Source of the DNA: Zhihengliuella sp. ISTPL4
Lineage (GTDB): Bacteria > Actinomycetota > Actinomycetes > Actinomycetales > Microbacteriaceae
Direction: 5' to 3'
DNA length: 64,000 nt
Assembly (NCBI RefSeq): GCF_002848265.1
Contig: NZ_CP025422.1
Coordinates: 2,572,727-2,636,726, forward strand
The notes under the pieces were generated by a model, which worked only from the letters and a program-made list of their open reading frames with translations, searched no databases and had not been told where the DNA came from. Made by a program: the position numbers and the translations under genes. Position 1 is the first letter of the stretch; each line of letters begins with the position of its first letter. Shown piece by piece: positions 25,325 to 33,966 of the stretch.

Positions 25325-26419
25325 TCAGGGCACTCGAAGTTCCCGGATCGGTTCCCGACGGCTAGCGACCGCCGCAGGAATCAGGGAGGCGATGAGCGCG
25401 GTGCAGAGCGCCAGGATGGCGAGTGCGGCGGTGAATGCGCCCCCCGGCCAAGGGTCGCCGCTGGCGAAGAGAACGACCAGGGAGACGGCGACCCCGACGA
25501 TGATACCGACGCCGGCCAGAAGCGCAGTCTGAGTCACCAGCAGGCCGATGATGAGTCCACGGCTCGCACCGAGTGCGCGCCGTCGGCCGAAGTCTTTGCG
25601 CCGCATCATGACCAGGCCGTAGAGAAGGACGGCTACCAGCAGGCCGGTCAACGAGAGGAGAGCCAGAACCAGGCTCCGAGAGAAGGATCCCAGCTGTCCC
25701 TCGATCAGCGCGCGAAGCTGAGCGAGCTCTTCACTCGTCTGGATCTTCACCATGCTGGCATCGTCCGCACCCAAGACGGAACGGACGGCTTGGCTCACCG
25801 GCGCGACGAGGTCCGGGCGGTCAGCGATCACGATGAGGAGTGCGATGCTCTCGGCACCCGTTGCATGCTGCTGTGGCACCAGCACGACGGGTTCGTAGCC
25901 TGCCAAGAAGTCGGGCACTTCCACGGTGCCGACAATCCCCAAGGTCTCCCCGGTGCTCACGGTGATGCCCCCCATCTGGTCAGGAAGACCTAGTTGCTTC
26001 AGAGCAGCGGAGGACGCCCATGCGGCACCGTCCTGCACCGCCGGATCGCCCGGGATTCCGAGGCGCTGGAGCTGTGAGCCGTACACCTGTCGGACGGGAA
26101 CGCGGGATCCATCAGGTATCGCCGTGTTGGTCGCGTCGACAGCAGCGGAGAACCCGCCAGCCCACTCGATCCCCTCGATCGACGCGATGCGATCGAGGAC
26201 GTCGCTCGTCAGACCTGCTTCGGCTTCCGCGCGGATTGTTATCGAGCGCGTGCCGGCGGAATCGATCGAACCGAGGACTTGCTGCTCGGCCCCCACGGTG
26301 CGGCCCGTGGTGAGCATGACGGAGACGATCATCCCCATCACGATCAGCACGGTGAGGGTGGTGGCGACAGGCTGAGACCGAGCGGATGCTGCGGCTTCTC
26401 GAACCACGGCCCATGTCAT
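25325..26419 (-). CDS. MacB/FtsX-type ABC transporter permease
   Basis: A 364-residue permease. It has one N-terminal membrane helix (~residues 20-38), a large extracytoplasmic domain (~45-245) and three C-terminal helices (~250-350). The conserved cytoplasmic turn VMMRRKDFGRRRALGASRGL lies after the second helix, and the tail is REPIRELRVP. This is the FtsX/MacB topology of type VII ABC systems that use mechanotransmission rather than classical transport. It is coupled by ATGA overlap to the ATPase gene. The likely role is to extrude or act on the secreted product together with the adaptor. Confidence 0.9.
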   Translation of the reverse strand: MTWAVVREAAASARSQPVATTLTVLIVMGMIVSVMLTTGRTVGAEQQVLGSIDSAGTRSITIRAEAEAGLTSDVLDRIASIEGIEWAGGFSAAVDATNTAIPDGSRVPVRQVYGSQLQRLGIPGDPAVQDGAAWASSAALKQLGLPDQMGGITVSTGETLGIVGTVEVPDFLAGYEPVVLVPQQHATGAESIALLIVIADRPDLVAPVSQAVRSVLGADDASMVKIQTSEELAQLRALIEGQLGSFSRSLVLALLSLTGLLVAVLLYGLVMMRRKDFGRRRALGASRGLIIGLLVTQTALLAGVGIIVGVAVSLVVLFASGDPWPGGAFTAALAILALCTALIASLIPAAVASRREPIRELRVP

Positions 26420-27060
26420 AGCGTGATCTCTCGGTCGCAGGCTTCTGCGACATCTCGTGAGTGTGTGACCACGATCACGGCAGCACCCGAAGCGGCACGC
26501 TCCCGCATCGCTGACACCACCATCTCAGCCGTGACAGGGTCGAGGTTACCGGTGGGCTCGTCCGCGAGCATGATCGCAGGATCGTTGAGGAGGGCACGGC
26601 ACAGGGCGATGCGCTGAGCTTGACCGCCGGAGACCTGGCCCGGCTTCCGATGAGCGGGGAGGTCAACGCCGAAGCGCTCCAGCAGTTCCCGCGCGCGCGG
26701 GACGGCATGCGACCGGGGTTGCCCCCGGTAGAGGGCGGTCTCGGTGACGTTGTCGAGTACTGTCCGCGTGGCGTCGAGGGCAGCATCTTGGAACACGAAA
26801 CCGAACAGGTGCGCCCGAAGGCGCGCGCGTTCTCCATCGCTGAGGCGCGCTGCCTCGTGGCCTGACACCGACACACGGCCCGAACTCGGGCGCAGCATCA
26901 ATCCGAGCAGGTAGAGCAGCGTCGATTTTCCGCGCCCAGAGGGACCCGTGAGCGCGGTCATCGTTCCCGCCGGGAAGTCCGCTGACCAGTTCTCGACCAC
27001 CGGGCGGCCAGCGGTGTACCCGAAGGTCACGCCGCGCGCTTGGAGGGGGATAGCGGTCAT
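26416..27060 (-). CDS. ABC transporter ATP-binding protein (MacB/LolD type)
   Basis: A 214-residue ATPase. Walker A is GPSGRGKST (~residues 39-47), the Q-loop VFQDAAL (~89), the signature VSGGQAQR (~143), Walker B IMLADEP (~163) and the H-loop VVTHSRD (~198). The compact size and FQDAALDATRTVLDNV segment fit the LolD/MacB class that pairs with FtsX-like permeases. ATGA overlaps join it to the adaptor upstream and the permease downstream, so the three are co-translated. Confidence 0.94.
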   Translation of the reverse strand: MTAIPLQARGVTFGYTAGRPVVENWSADFPAGTMTALTGPSGRGKSTLLYLLGLMLRPSSGRVSVSGHEAARLSDGERARLRAHLFGFVFQDAALDATRTVLDNVTETALYRGQPRSHAVPRARELLERFGVDLPAHRKPGQVSGGQAQRIALCRALLNDPAIMLADEPTGNLDPVTAEMVVSAMRERAASGAAVIVVTHSRDVAEACDREITL

Positions 27061-28145
27061 GGGGCGGCCTTCTCCGAGGCGGGGACCTGTACCTTGAGCC
27101 CCTCTTCCACTCCGCTGACGACAGACATGCCCTTCGCTGACGCCTCGACGATGACCGGGATGCGTGTCCCGTCGACGTCAAGCACGGCCGTCTTTCCCCC
27201 CGCCGTCGTGACGAGTGCGGACGAAGGAACCACCAATCCGGTGACGGTCGGAACGGTGGTGATCTTCGCGGGCAGCGTGATCTCACCTCCGACCGGAACG
27301 GTGACGCAGGCCTCACCGCAGATCGTGGCGCCCTCTGCTGCCGAAACGCTCACGTTGATGGCGTCACTCTCTGAGTCCACCGCCTGGTCGGTCGCAACGG
27401 CGTTCCACGTTTCCCCCTCCGGGGAGGTCATCTCGATGGGAGCATCGGCGGGGATCATCCGCGCCTGCGCTTCGGTGACGGCGAGACTGAACTCAGGAGC
27501 GGGTGGAAGGGCGTTGACCGACTGTTCACCCCCGGCGAGAGTACTGCCGAGCTTCATCGTCTCGGCGTTGAGCATGATGCGAGTCGGCAAGGTTCGAACG
27601 AACACGATATCTCCGAGCTCGACGACACCGGTCTTCTCAAGGCCGAGGGAGCCTTGCCATCGCTGGATCGCACGGACGGTACCGTCACCCGCCTCACCGT
27701 CGATGCCCCCGCCGTAGTGTCCCAGCGAGGCCAGCATCGATTGCAGCTGCTTGACGTCAGCCCCCTTCGTGTCCGCGGCAATGGCCCGGAACGCCGGGAC
27801 GTCACCTTGTGCAACGACGACCGGCCTGAGGTTGACCGTGTAGAGCACGCTGCCTTGCGAGATTTCCTCACCGGCCTCAGCATCCAGGCTCGTCAAGACG
27901 CCGACCGCCTGATTGATCCCCGCCGGTTCCGACGTCCACTTTGCGATGACGTTCAGACTTAACGATGCGCCGACCTCACCGGGAGCCACCTCGGCATACG
28001 TATGGTCCGTCGAGGCGAGAGGATCCTCAGCGGGACGGATCGCGGTCATCACCGCCCAGGTACACGCGGCGCCGAAGACGAGGAACAGTATCGCCACGAC
28101 GCTATACGTGAGCCAGCGCTTCGATGATCGCAGGGCCTCAGTCAT
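27057..28145 (-). CDS. membrane-fusion/adaptor protein with peptidoglycan-binding domain
   Basis: A 362-residue protein anchored by one N-terminal helix (~residues 11-33). Residues ~125-165 form a PG_binding_1 domain (VKQLQSMLASLGHYGGGIDG followed by TVRAIQRWQG). The C-terminal half has the beta-barrel/lipoyl-like pattern of MacA/HlyD adaptors (VPVGGEITLPAKITTVPTVT). In Gram-positive bacteria such adaptors connect FtsX-like ABC permeases with the wall. It is the first gene of the cassette. The start is probably ATG at 28145 with GGTGG upstream; ATG at 28157 is possible. Confidence 0.85.
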   Translation of the reverse strand: MTEALRSSKRWLTYSVVAILFLVFGAACTWAVMTAIRPAEDPLASTDHTYAEVAPGEVGASLSLNVIAKWTSEPAGINQAVGVLTSLDAEAGEEISQGSVLYTVNLRPVVVAQGDVPAFRAIAADTKGADVKQLQSMLASLGHYGGGIDGEAGDGTVRAIQRWQGSLGLEKTGVVELGDIVFVRTLPTRIMLNAETMKLGSTLAGGEQSVNALPPAPEFSLAVTEAQARMIPADAPIEMTSPEGETWNAVATDQAVDSESDAINVSVSAAEGATICGEACVTVPVGGEITLPAKITTVPTVTGLVVPSSALVTTAGGKTAVLDVDGTRIPVIVEASAKGMSVVSGVEEGLKVQVPASEKAAP

Positions 28146-28274
28146 GAGAGCCACCATAGTTACCGCATCGCGCAATTGCGTGCTTCTCGCAGGCGGCGTT
28201 CACGTTCCGCGTCCGTAGCCGCAGTGGCGACGTCTCTGCCCCTCTTCGGCCGTCCCGTCCCCAGCGGAAACGCA

Positions 28275-28308
28275 AAAGAGCCGGTCGACGACCGTCGACC
28301 GGCTCTTT
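28275..28308. terminator. strong hairpin terminator after tRNA-Leu
   Basis: AAAGAGCCGGTCGAC (28275-28289) pairs perfectly over 15 bp with GTCGACCGGCTCTTT (28294-28308) around a 4-nt loop. It lies 40 bp past the 3' end of tRNA-Leu on the minus strand and 130 bp before the cassette's first gene, insulating the two. Confidence 0.85.
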
Positions 28309-28348
28309 CGATGCACGAACAGAACGGTTGCAAGACAACCGCCCGCTG

Positions 28349-28431
28349 TGCGCGAGGGGGGACTTGAACCCCCACGTCCATAAGGACACTGGCACCTGAA
28401 GCCAGCGCGTCTACCATTCCGCCACTCGCGC
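28349..28431 (-). tRNA. tRNA-Leu (anticodon CAG)
   Basis: The 83-nt cloverleaf has the acceptor stem GCGCGAG/CTCGCGC, a long variable arm typical of class II tRNA-Leu, a T-arm with GGTTCAAGTCC and the anticodon loop TTCAGGT, giving CAG (reads CUG). No CCA is encoded; the discriminator is A. tRNA genes are frequent integration sites and the ABC cassette lies on the 3' side, but no duplicated tRNA end was found at the far side of the cassette. Confidence 0.96.
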
Positions 28432-28537
28432 GAGCGTCTCATTCCGAAGAACTCAACTTTCCGAGGATATCACGCGTTTTCGCCCTCGTTGCACACCCCG
28501 GAGGGGGCGTCGGCGGCGTTCCCCCAGGTCACCTGGC

Positions 28538-28543
28538 TACGAT
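28538..28543 (+). promoter_or_regulatory. -10 box of the fhaA-pknB operon
   Basis: TACGAT lies 32 nt before the fhaA GTG, predicting a start near 28550 and a short leader that contains AGAGGAG. No clear -35 box is visible, as is usual for GC-rich actinobacterial promoters. Confidence 0.45.
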
Positions 28544-28575
28544 GTCCCTACCGGTCGCCATGCCAGAGGAGCCCA

Positions 28576-29301
28576 GTGGGACTACTTGACAGCTTTGAGA
28601 AGGGTCTCGAGCGCGCCGTGAACAGCGCGTTCGCGAAGACCTTCCGCAGCGGCATCCAGCCCGTGGAGATCGCTTCGGCGTTGCGCCGCGAGGCGGATAC
28701 CACTGCCGCGGTGGTGAGTCGCGACCGCATCATCGCGCCCAACAACTACGTCGTGCGGCTCAGCCCCGACGACGCGGAGCGCATGCGCGGACTCGGCGGC
28801 GCGCTGACGGACGAGCTGCACGCCCTCCTTACGAAGCACGCGAAGTCGCAGGGCTACAGCTTCGCAGGCCCCCTTTCCATCACTCTCGACGCGGACGACA
28901 AGGTCGCCACCGGCACCGTCCGCGTCACCTCGGGCACCGTCGAGGGGCGCGTGAGCTGGCAGGCCGTCGTGGATGTCGACGGACGCCGGCACACCCTCAC
29001 CCGTGCCCGCACCGTGATCGGCCGCGGATCCGACGCGGACATCACGATCGCCGACGCCGGCTCCAGCCGTCGGCACGCCGAGATCCTCTGGGACGGCGAG
29101 CGCGCCATGCTCCGCGACATGGGCTCGACCAACGGCACCAAGGTCGACGGCCAGAAGCTCCGCGAGGCCGCCCTCCCCTCCGACACCACGATCACGATCG
29201 GCCGCACCGACCTCGTGTTCCGCATCGTTCCCATCGCCACGCCGTCGCGGTCCTCCCGCCCCGACGACGACGCGACCCGCGTGTTCGGAGCCCTCGGATG
29301 A
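28576..29301 (+). CDS. fhaA: FHA-domain protein FhaA (DUF3662-FHA)
   Basis: A 241-residue protein. The N-terminal DUF3662 domain starts MGLLDSFEKGLERAVNSAFA and runs to ~residue 110. The C-terminal FHA domain (~145-225) has the phosphothreonine-binding motifs GRGSDADI, SSRRHAEI and GSTNGT. FhaA is a substrate and reader of the PknA/PknB Ser/Thr kinases and acts in cell-wall synthesis at poles and septum. The start is GTG at 28576, with AGAGGAG 5 nt upstream; the longer reading frame has no good site. First gene of the operon; its stop overlaps fhaB. Confidence 0.95.
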   Translation: MGLLDSFEKGLERAVNSAFAKTFRSGIQPVEIASALRREADTTAAVVSRDRIIAPNNYVVRLSPDDAERMRGLGGALTDELHALLTKHAKSQGYSFAGPLSITLDADDKVATGTVRVTSGTVEGRVSWQAVVDVDGRRHTLTRARTVIGRGSDADITIADAGSSRRHAEILWDGERAMLRDMGSTNGTKVDGQKLREAALPSDTTITIGRTDLVFRIVPIATPSRSSRPDDDATRVFGALG

Positions 29302-29816
29302 GCGAACTGGTCCTGCTCCTGCTCCGCATCGGCTTCCTCGTGCTGATGTGGTTCTTCGTGTTCGGGGTCGTGTACTCCCTCCGGGCCGACCTGTTCGGCG
29401 TGCGGGCTCGGAAACTCCCCGCCGAAGCGACCGCGGGAGCGTCCGCTGCCGCCACCCCGGCACCGACCGCTCCGCCCCGTCCCTCGGCGACGCGACCGTC
29501 GTCGGGCCCGGCGACCGTGGCCACGGCGAAGCGCCTCGTGATCACGTCCGGACCGAAGGCGGGCCTCGAACTGCCCCTCGGCTCCGACGCGATGACGATC
29601 GGCCGCTCCAGCGAATCGGCCCTCGTGATCCGCGACGACTACACCTCCAGCCACCACGCCCGGCTCCTGCTCCGCGGCGACACCTGGGCGATCCAGGACC
29701 TCGACTCGACGAACGGCACGTTCGTGGCCGGTCAGCGGGTGACGGGCGGCCCGGTCTCCCTCAGCCTCGGAACCCCGGTCAAGGTCGGCGCGACGACGTT
29801 CGAGTTGAGGGCCTGA
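29298..29816 (+). CDS. fhaB: FHA-domain protein FhaB
   Basis: A 172-residue membrane-anchored FHA protein. Residues ~4-28 are a membrane helix (LVLLLLRIGFLVLMWFFVFG), 40-75 an Ala/Pro-rich linker, and ~85-170 an FHA domain with IGRSSESALVIRDDYTSSHH and STNGT. The mycobacterial homologue (FipA) links kinase signalling to FtsZ/FtsQ at division. Its ATG overlaps the fhaA stop (ATGA). Confidence 0.94.
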   Translation: MSELVLLLLRIGFLVLMWFFVFGVVYSLRADLFGVRARKLPAEATAGASAAATPAPTAPPRPSATRPSSGPATVATAKRLVITSGPKAGLELPLGSDAMTIGRSSESALVIRDDYTSSHHARLLLRGDTWAIQDLDSTNGTFVAGQRVTGGPVSLSLGTPVKVGATTFELRA

Positions 29817-29823
29817 CGCCGGC

Positions 29824-31128
29824 ATGGTCTTCGAAGGCTCGAGCGCCGCGATCTCCCACACCGGGAAGGTCCGCTCCAACAACCAGGACTCCGGATATTC
29901 CGGAGCGAACCTGTTCGTCGTCGCCGACGGCATGGGCGGGCACGCGGGCGGCGACGTCGCCTCCAGCATCGCGATCCAGCGCATGGAGCCGCTGGATCAG
30001 CCGTACTCGTCCACGGAGGATGCGCAGGCCGCGCTCCAGGCCGCCGCCACGACCGCTGCCGGCGACCTCATCCGCGCCGCCAAGGACCGCCCGGAACTCG
30101 CCGGCCTCGGCACCACGCTCAGCGCCATCATCATGGTCGACGAGTACGCCGTCATCGGCCACATCGGCGACTCCCGCATCTACCTCTACCGCGACGATGC
30201 GCTGACGCAGATCACCGCCGACCACACCTTCGTGCAGCGGCTGGTCGACTCGGGCCGCATCACCCCCGAAGAGGCCAGGTACCACCCGCGGCGCTCCGTG
30301 CTCATGCGGGTGCTCAGCGACATGGACGCCGACCCCGAGCTCGACATGTTCGTCATGCACGCGCAGCCCGGCGACCGTTGGCTGCTCTGCTCCGACGGCC
30401 TCTCCGGTGTCGTGGACGAGGCCCGCATCCTCAAGGCCATGCAGCTCGGGCTCGCCCCTGGGCGCACGGCGGACAACCTTCTCAAGCAGGCTCTCGACGG
30501 CGGCGCCCCCGACAACGTCACGATCGTGATCGTCGACGTGGGCGGCCAGCACCCCGTCCACTCCGGCACCGCCACGATCGTCGGCGCAGCCTCGAACCCG
30601 TCCGGGGTGTACGTGCCGCCCGTCCGGGCGCCGCGCAGCAACTGGCTGCACCCGGTCCGGCAGGCCGCGAACGAGCCGAGCCACTTCGAGCCGGCACCCG
30701 AGTACCTCGAGGAGCTGATCGAGGAGGACCGCCGTCGCGCCAAGCGCCGCCGGCTGGGCTGGATCGCCGGGACCCTGGTCGCGCTCGCCCTGCTGGGCTT
30801 CGCCGCCTTCGCCGCGTACAGCTGGACCCAGACGCGCTACTTCATCGGCGCGGATGAGGACAGCGTCGTGATCTTCCAGGGTGTGCAGCAGAACATCGGC
30901 CCCATCACGCTGTCGACACCGGTCGAGGACACCGAGATCCTCCTCGCCGACCTGCCGCCGTATCAGCGGGCCTCCGTCGAGCGCACGATCAGCGCGCGCT
31001 CGCTCTCCGACGCGATGGCCATCGTCGACCGGCTCCGCACGGGTGCCGAGGCCAACATCATCGAGCAGACTCCCCTGCCCACGCCGCTCCCCTCCCCGAG
31101 CGCCACACCGTCGGGAGGTGCCGGATGA
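29824..31128 (+). CDS. pstP: PP2C-type Ser/Thr phosphatase PstP
   Basis: A 434-residue membrane phosphatase. The PP2C catalytic domain (~residues 1-240) has the metal-binding motifs VRSNNQD, VVADGMGGHAGGD, GDSRIYL and CSDGLSG, and PDNVTIVIVD near its end. A linker, one membrane helix (~317-338) and an extracytoplasmic tail with a Pro/Ser-rich end follow. It removes phosphates from PknA/PknB and their substrates, counterbalancing the kinases at the end of the same operon. Confidence 0.96.
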   Translation: MVFEGSSAAISHTGKVRSNNQDSGYSGANLFVVADGMGGHAGGDVASSIAIQRMEPLDQPYSSTEDAQAALQAAATTAAGDLIRAAKDRPELAGLGTTLSAIIMVDEYAVIGHIGDSRIYLYRDDALTQITADHTFVQRLVDSGRITPEEARYHPRRSVLMRVLSDMDADPELDMFVMHAQPGDRWLLCSDGLSGVVDEARILKAMQLGLAPGRTADNLLKQALDGGAPDNVTIVIVDVGGQHPVHSGTATIVGAASNPSGVYVPPVRAPRSNWLHPVRQAANEPSHFEPAPEYLEELIEEDRRRAKRRRLGWIAGTLVALALLGFAAFAAYSWTQTRYFIGADEDSVVIFQGVQQNIGPITLSTPVEDTEILLADLPPYQRASVERTISARSLSDAMAIVDRLRTGAEANIIEQTPLPTPLPSPSATPSGGAG

Positions 31129-32510
31129 GCACCGACGTGCAGGCGGACACCACGGTCATCAAGGCGCTGCGCCGCCTGCGGATGCCGCAGACGCAGCGCA
31201 ACCGCGAGTTCTGGCTGCTCCTGTTCGCCTGTGCGATCAGCGGTGCCGCGCTGACCCTCGTCCAGCTCGGTGCGCTCGGCACCATCGACCCGATGATCCT
31301 CGCGATCGGCGGCGGGCTCGCGGCTCTCGCCTTCGCGCTGCACATCGTGCTCCGCTTCGTCGCCGCCGACGCCGATCCCTTCGTCGTCCCGATCGCGACG
31401 CTGCTCACCGGACTCGGCGTCGCGATGATCTACCGGATCGACATCGCCTTCGGGAACACCGGGTGGGCCGCCTATTCCACGAAGCAGCTCGCCTGGACCG
31501 CCATCTCCCTGGCTGGGGCGATCACGGTGGTCATCCTGCTGCGCAATTACCGGATCCTGTTCCGCTACACCTACATCTTCGGCCTCGCCGGAATCCTCCT
31601 CCTGCTCCTGCCGTTCGTCCCCGGCCTGCGGATCCCCGACGCGAATGCTCAGGTCTGGGTCTCGCTCGGAGGCATGTTCGCCTTCCAGCCGGGGGAGCTG
31701 GCGAAGATCTGCCTCGCGATCTTCTTCGCCGGCTACCTCGTGCGCACGCGGGAGAGCCTGACGTCGGTCGGCAAGCGGGTGCTCGGGATCACCTGGCCGC
31801 GGATGCGCGAACTCGGACCCGTCCTCGTCGTCTGGCTGGTCTCGCTCGGCATCATCGTCGTCCAGCGCGATCTCGGCACCGGAACGCTCATCTTCGGCAT
31901 GTTCGTGGCGATGCTCTATGTCGCGACAGGCAAGACGAGCTGGGTGCTCATCGGTCTCGGCCTCGTGGTGGCCGGCGTCGCGGCCGCCTCGCAGATCCTC
32001 AGCTACGTGCAGGGTCGTTTCATCAACTGGCTGTTCCTGTTCGACTCCTCGAAGGTCGACCCCGATGTCGCCGGCTACCAGCCCATGCAAGGTCTGTTCG
32101 GGCTCGCCCGCGGGGGTCTCATCGGCACCGGCTGGGGTCAGGGACGCCCCGAGATCACCCCGCTCGCGCACAGTGATTACATCATCACGAGCCTCGGCGA
32201 GGAGCTCGGTCTCATCGGCCTCTTCGCCATCCTCTGCCTCTACATGGTGTTCGTCAGCCGCGGCGTCCGCATCGGTCTCGCCGGCCAGGACGATTTCGGG
32301 AAGCTGCTCGCGACGGGTCTGTCGTTCACGATCGCCCTGCAGGTGTTCATCATGGTCGGCGGCGTCACCCGGCTCATCCCGCTGACCGGCCTCACCACGC
32401 CTTTCCTCGCCGCCGGCGGCTCGTCGCTCGTCGCGAACTGGCTCATCGTGGCCCTCCTCCTCCGCATCTCCGACGGCGTCCGCCGTCAGCCTCGGGTGGT
32501 GATCGGCTGA
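31125..32510 (+). CDS. rodA: SEDS peptidoglycan glycosyltransferase RodA/FtsW
   Basis: A 461-residue SEDS protein with about ten membrane helices. The family segments are QPGELAKICLAIFFAGYLVR (~residue 190), VVQRDLGTGTLIFGMFVAML (~245) and the C-terminal LIPLTGLTTPFLAAGGSSLV (~415). It polymerises lipid II into glycan strands and works with the transpeptidase encoded next to it. Its ATG overlaps the pstP stop. Position before pbpA identifies it as the RodA-type copy. Confidence 0.95.
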   Translation: MSTDVQADTTVIKALRRLRMPQTQRNREFWLLLFACAISGAALTLVQLGALGTIDPMILAIGGGLAALAFALHIVLRFVAADADPFVVPIATLLTGLGVAMIYRIDIAFGNTGWAAYSTKQLAWTAISLAGAITVVILLRNYRILFRYTYIFGLAGILLLLLPFVPGLRIPDANAQVWVSLGGMFAFQPGELAKICLAIFFAGYLVRTRESLTSVGKRVLGITWPRMRELGPVLVVWLVSLGIIVVQRDLGTGTLIFGMFVAMLYVATGKTSWVLIGLGLVVAGVAAASQILSYVQGRFINWLFLFDSSKVDPDVAGYQPMQGLFGLARGGLIGTGWGQGRPEITPLAHSDYIITSLGEELGLIGLFAILCLYMVFVSRGVRIGLAGQDDFGKLLATGLSFTIALQVFIMVGGVTRLIPLTGLTTPFLAAGGSSLVANWLIVALLLRISDGVRRQPRVVIG

Positions 32511-32511
32511 C

Positions 32512-33966
32512 ATGACCAAAGAGCTCCGCAGACTCAGCATCGTCATGCTGTTCATGTTCATCGCGCTGTTCGCCGCGACGAGCTGGATCCAGGTCGTCGA
32601 GACCGACGGCCTGTCCCAGAACCCGCACAACAAGCGCACCAGGCTGGACAGCTACGAGATCCAGCGCGGTGCGATCATCGTCGACGGCACCGCGATCGCC
32701 AATTCGGTCCCGAGCGACGACCAGTACCGCTTCCAGCGTGTGTACACCGACCCGGCGATGTGGGAACCCGTCACCGGGTACTTCAATCCCGCGCTCGGCT
32801 CCAGCACCGGCATCGAGGAGGCGATGAACGCCGACCTGTCCGGAACCGGCTCGAATGCGTTCTTCGCTGAGGTCGAGCGCATCCTCTCCGGCCAGCCCCA
32901 GCGTGGCTTGAGCGTCGAGCTGTCGCTGAACACCGCAGCGCAACGCGCCGCCACCGAAGCGCTGGACGGTCTGCAGGGCGCCGTCGTGGCGATGGACCCG
33001 AAGACGGGACGCATCCTGGCGATGGCGTCCACCCCGGGCTTCGACACGAACAGCATGGCCACCCACGACGCGAACGCCGCCAACGCTACGTACGACCAAC
33101 TCGTGGCCGACCCGGGCAAGCCGCTGTCGAACCGCGCCATCGCCGGTGACCTCAACCCGCCCGGCTCGACGTTCAAGCTCGTCGTGGCGGCGGCCGCCTA
33201 TGCGAGCGGCGACTGGACCCCCGAATCCACGCTCCCCAACCCCGCCTCGTACACGCTGCCGGGCTCGAACAATCGGGTCTCCAACGCGTGGGGCGGCACC
33301 TGCGGCTCCGGCCCGACGGTCACGATCGCCGAGGCCATCCGTCTGAGCTGCAACATCCCCATGGCCGAGCTCGCGGTCGAGCTCGGCGACGACACGATCC
33401 GAGAGATGGCGGAGAAGTTCGGCTTCAACCGCAGCTTCGACACGCCGCTCACCTCGACACCGTCGAGCTACCCCCGCGGACTCGACGACGCCCAGACCGC
33501 GCTCACCGGCTTCGGGCAGGGGCAGGTCACCGCGACACCCCTGCAGATCGCCATGGTCTCAGCGGGCATCGCGAACGACGGCGTGGTCATGAACCCGCAG
33601 ATGGTGGACGCCGTGATCGGCAACGACCTCTCGGTGGTCCGCTCCTTCGAGAGCACGGAGTTCGGCAGGGCGATGGACGCCGAGGTCGCCGACGAGGTCA
33701 CCTCCGCCATGGTCGCGAGCGTCTCAAACGGCGCCGCCCAGGGTGCAAGAATAGACGGGGTCGACGTAGCCGGTAAGACGGGAACGGCGGAGAACGGAAA
33801 CAGGCCGCACACCCTGTGGTTCACGGGGTTCGCCCCCGCGAACGACCCGGAGGTGGCGGTAGCGGTCGTCGTCGAAAACGGCGGCGGACAGGGTCAATCG
33901 GGAAGCGGCGACACCATCGCAGCTCCCATTGCGAAGAAGGTCATAGAGGCGGTGCTGGGCAGATGA
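32512..33966 (+). CDS. pbpA: class B penicillin-binding protein PbpA
   Basis: A 484-residue transpeptidase with an N-terminal membrane anchor (~residues 9-26). The active-site SxxK is STFK (Ser ~219), the second motif SCN (~281) and the third KTG (in VAGKTGTAE, ~421). It cross-links peptidoglycan and partners the SEDS protein immediately upstream. The start ATG is 1 bp past the rodA stop, and its own stop overlaps pknA (ATGA). The length matches actinobacterial PbpA. Confidence 0.96.
   Translation: MTKELRRLSIVMLFMFIALFAATSWIQVVETDGLSQNPHNKRTRLDSYEIQRGAIIVDGTAIANSVPSDDQYRFQRVYTDPAMWEPVTGYFNPALGSSTGIEEAMNADLSGTGSNAFFAEVERILSGQPQRGLSVELSLNTAAQRAATEALDGLQGAVVAMDPKTGRILAMASTPGFDTNSMATHDANAANATYDQLVADPGKPLSNRAIAGDLNPPGSTFKLVVAAAAYASGDWTPESTLPNPASYTLPGSNNRVSNAWGGTCGSGPTVTIAEAIRLSCNIPMAELAVELGDDTIREMAEKFGFNRSFDTPLTSTPSSYPRGLDDAQTALTGFGQGQVTATPLQIAMVSAGIANDGVVMNPQMVDAVIGNDLSVVRSFESTEFGRAMDAEVADEVTSAMVASVSNGAAQGARIDGVDVAGKTGTAENGNRPHTLWFTGFAPANDPEVAVAVVVENGGGQGQSGSGDTIAAPIAKKVIEAVLGR

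Noticed and set aside
28349..28431. Attachment-site duplication at tRNA-Leu
   Set aside because: No second copy of the tRNA 3' end was seen near 24300 or elsewhere in the cassette, and there is no integrase gene.
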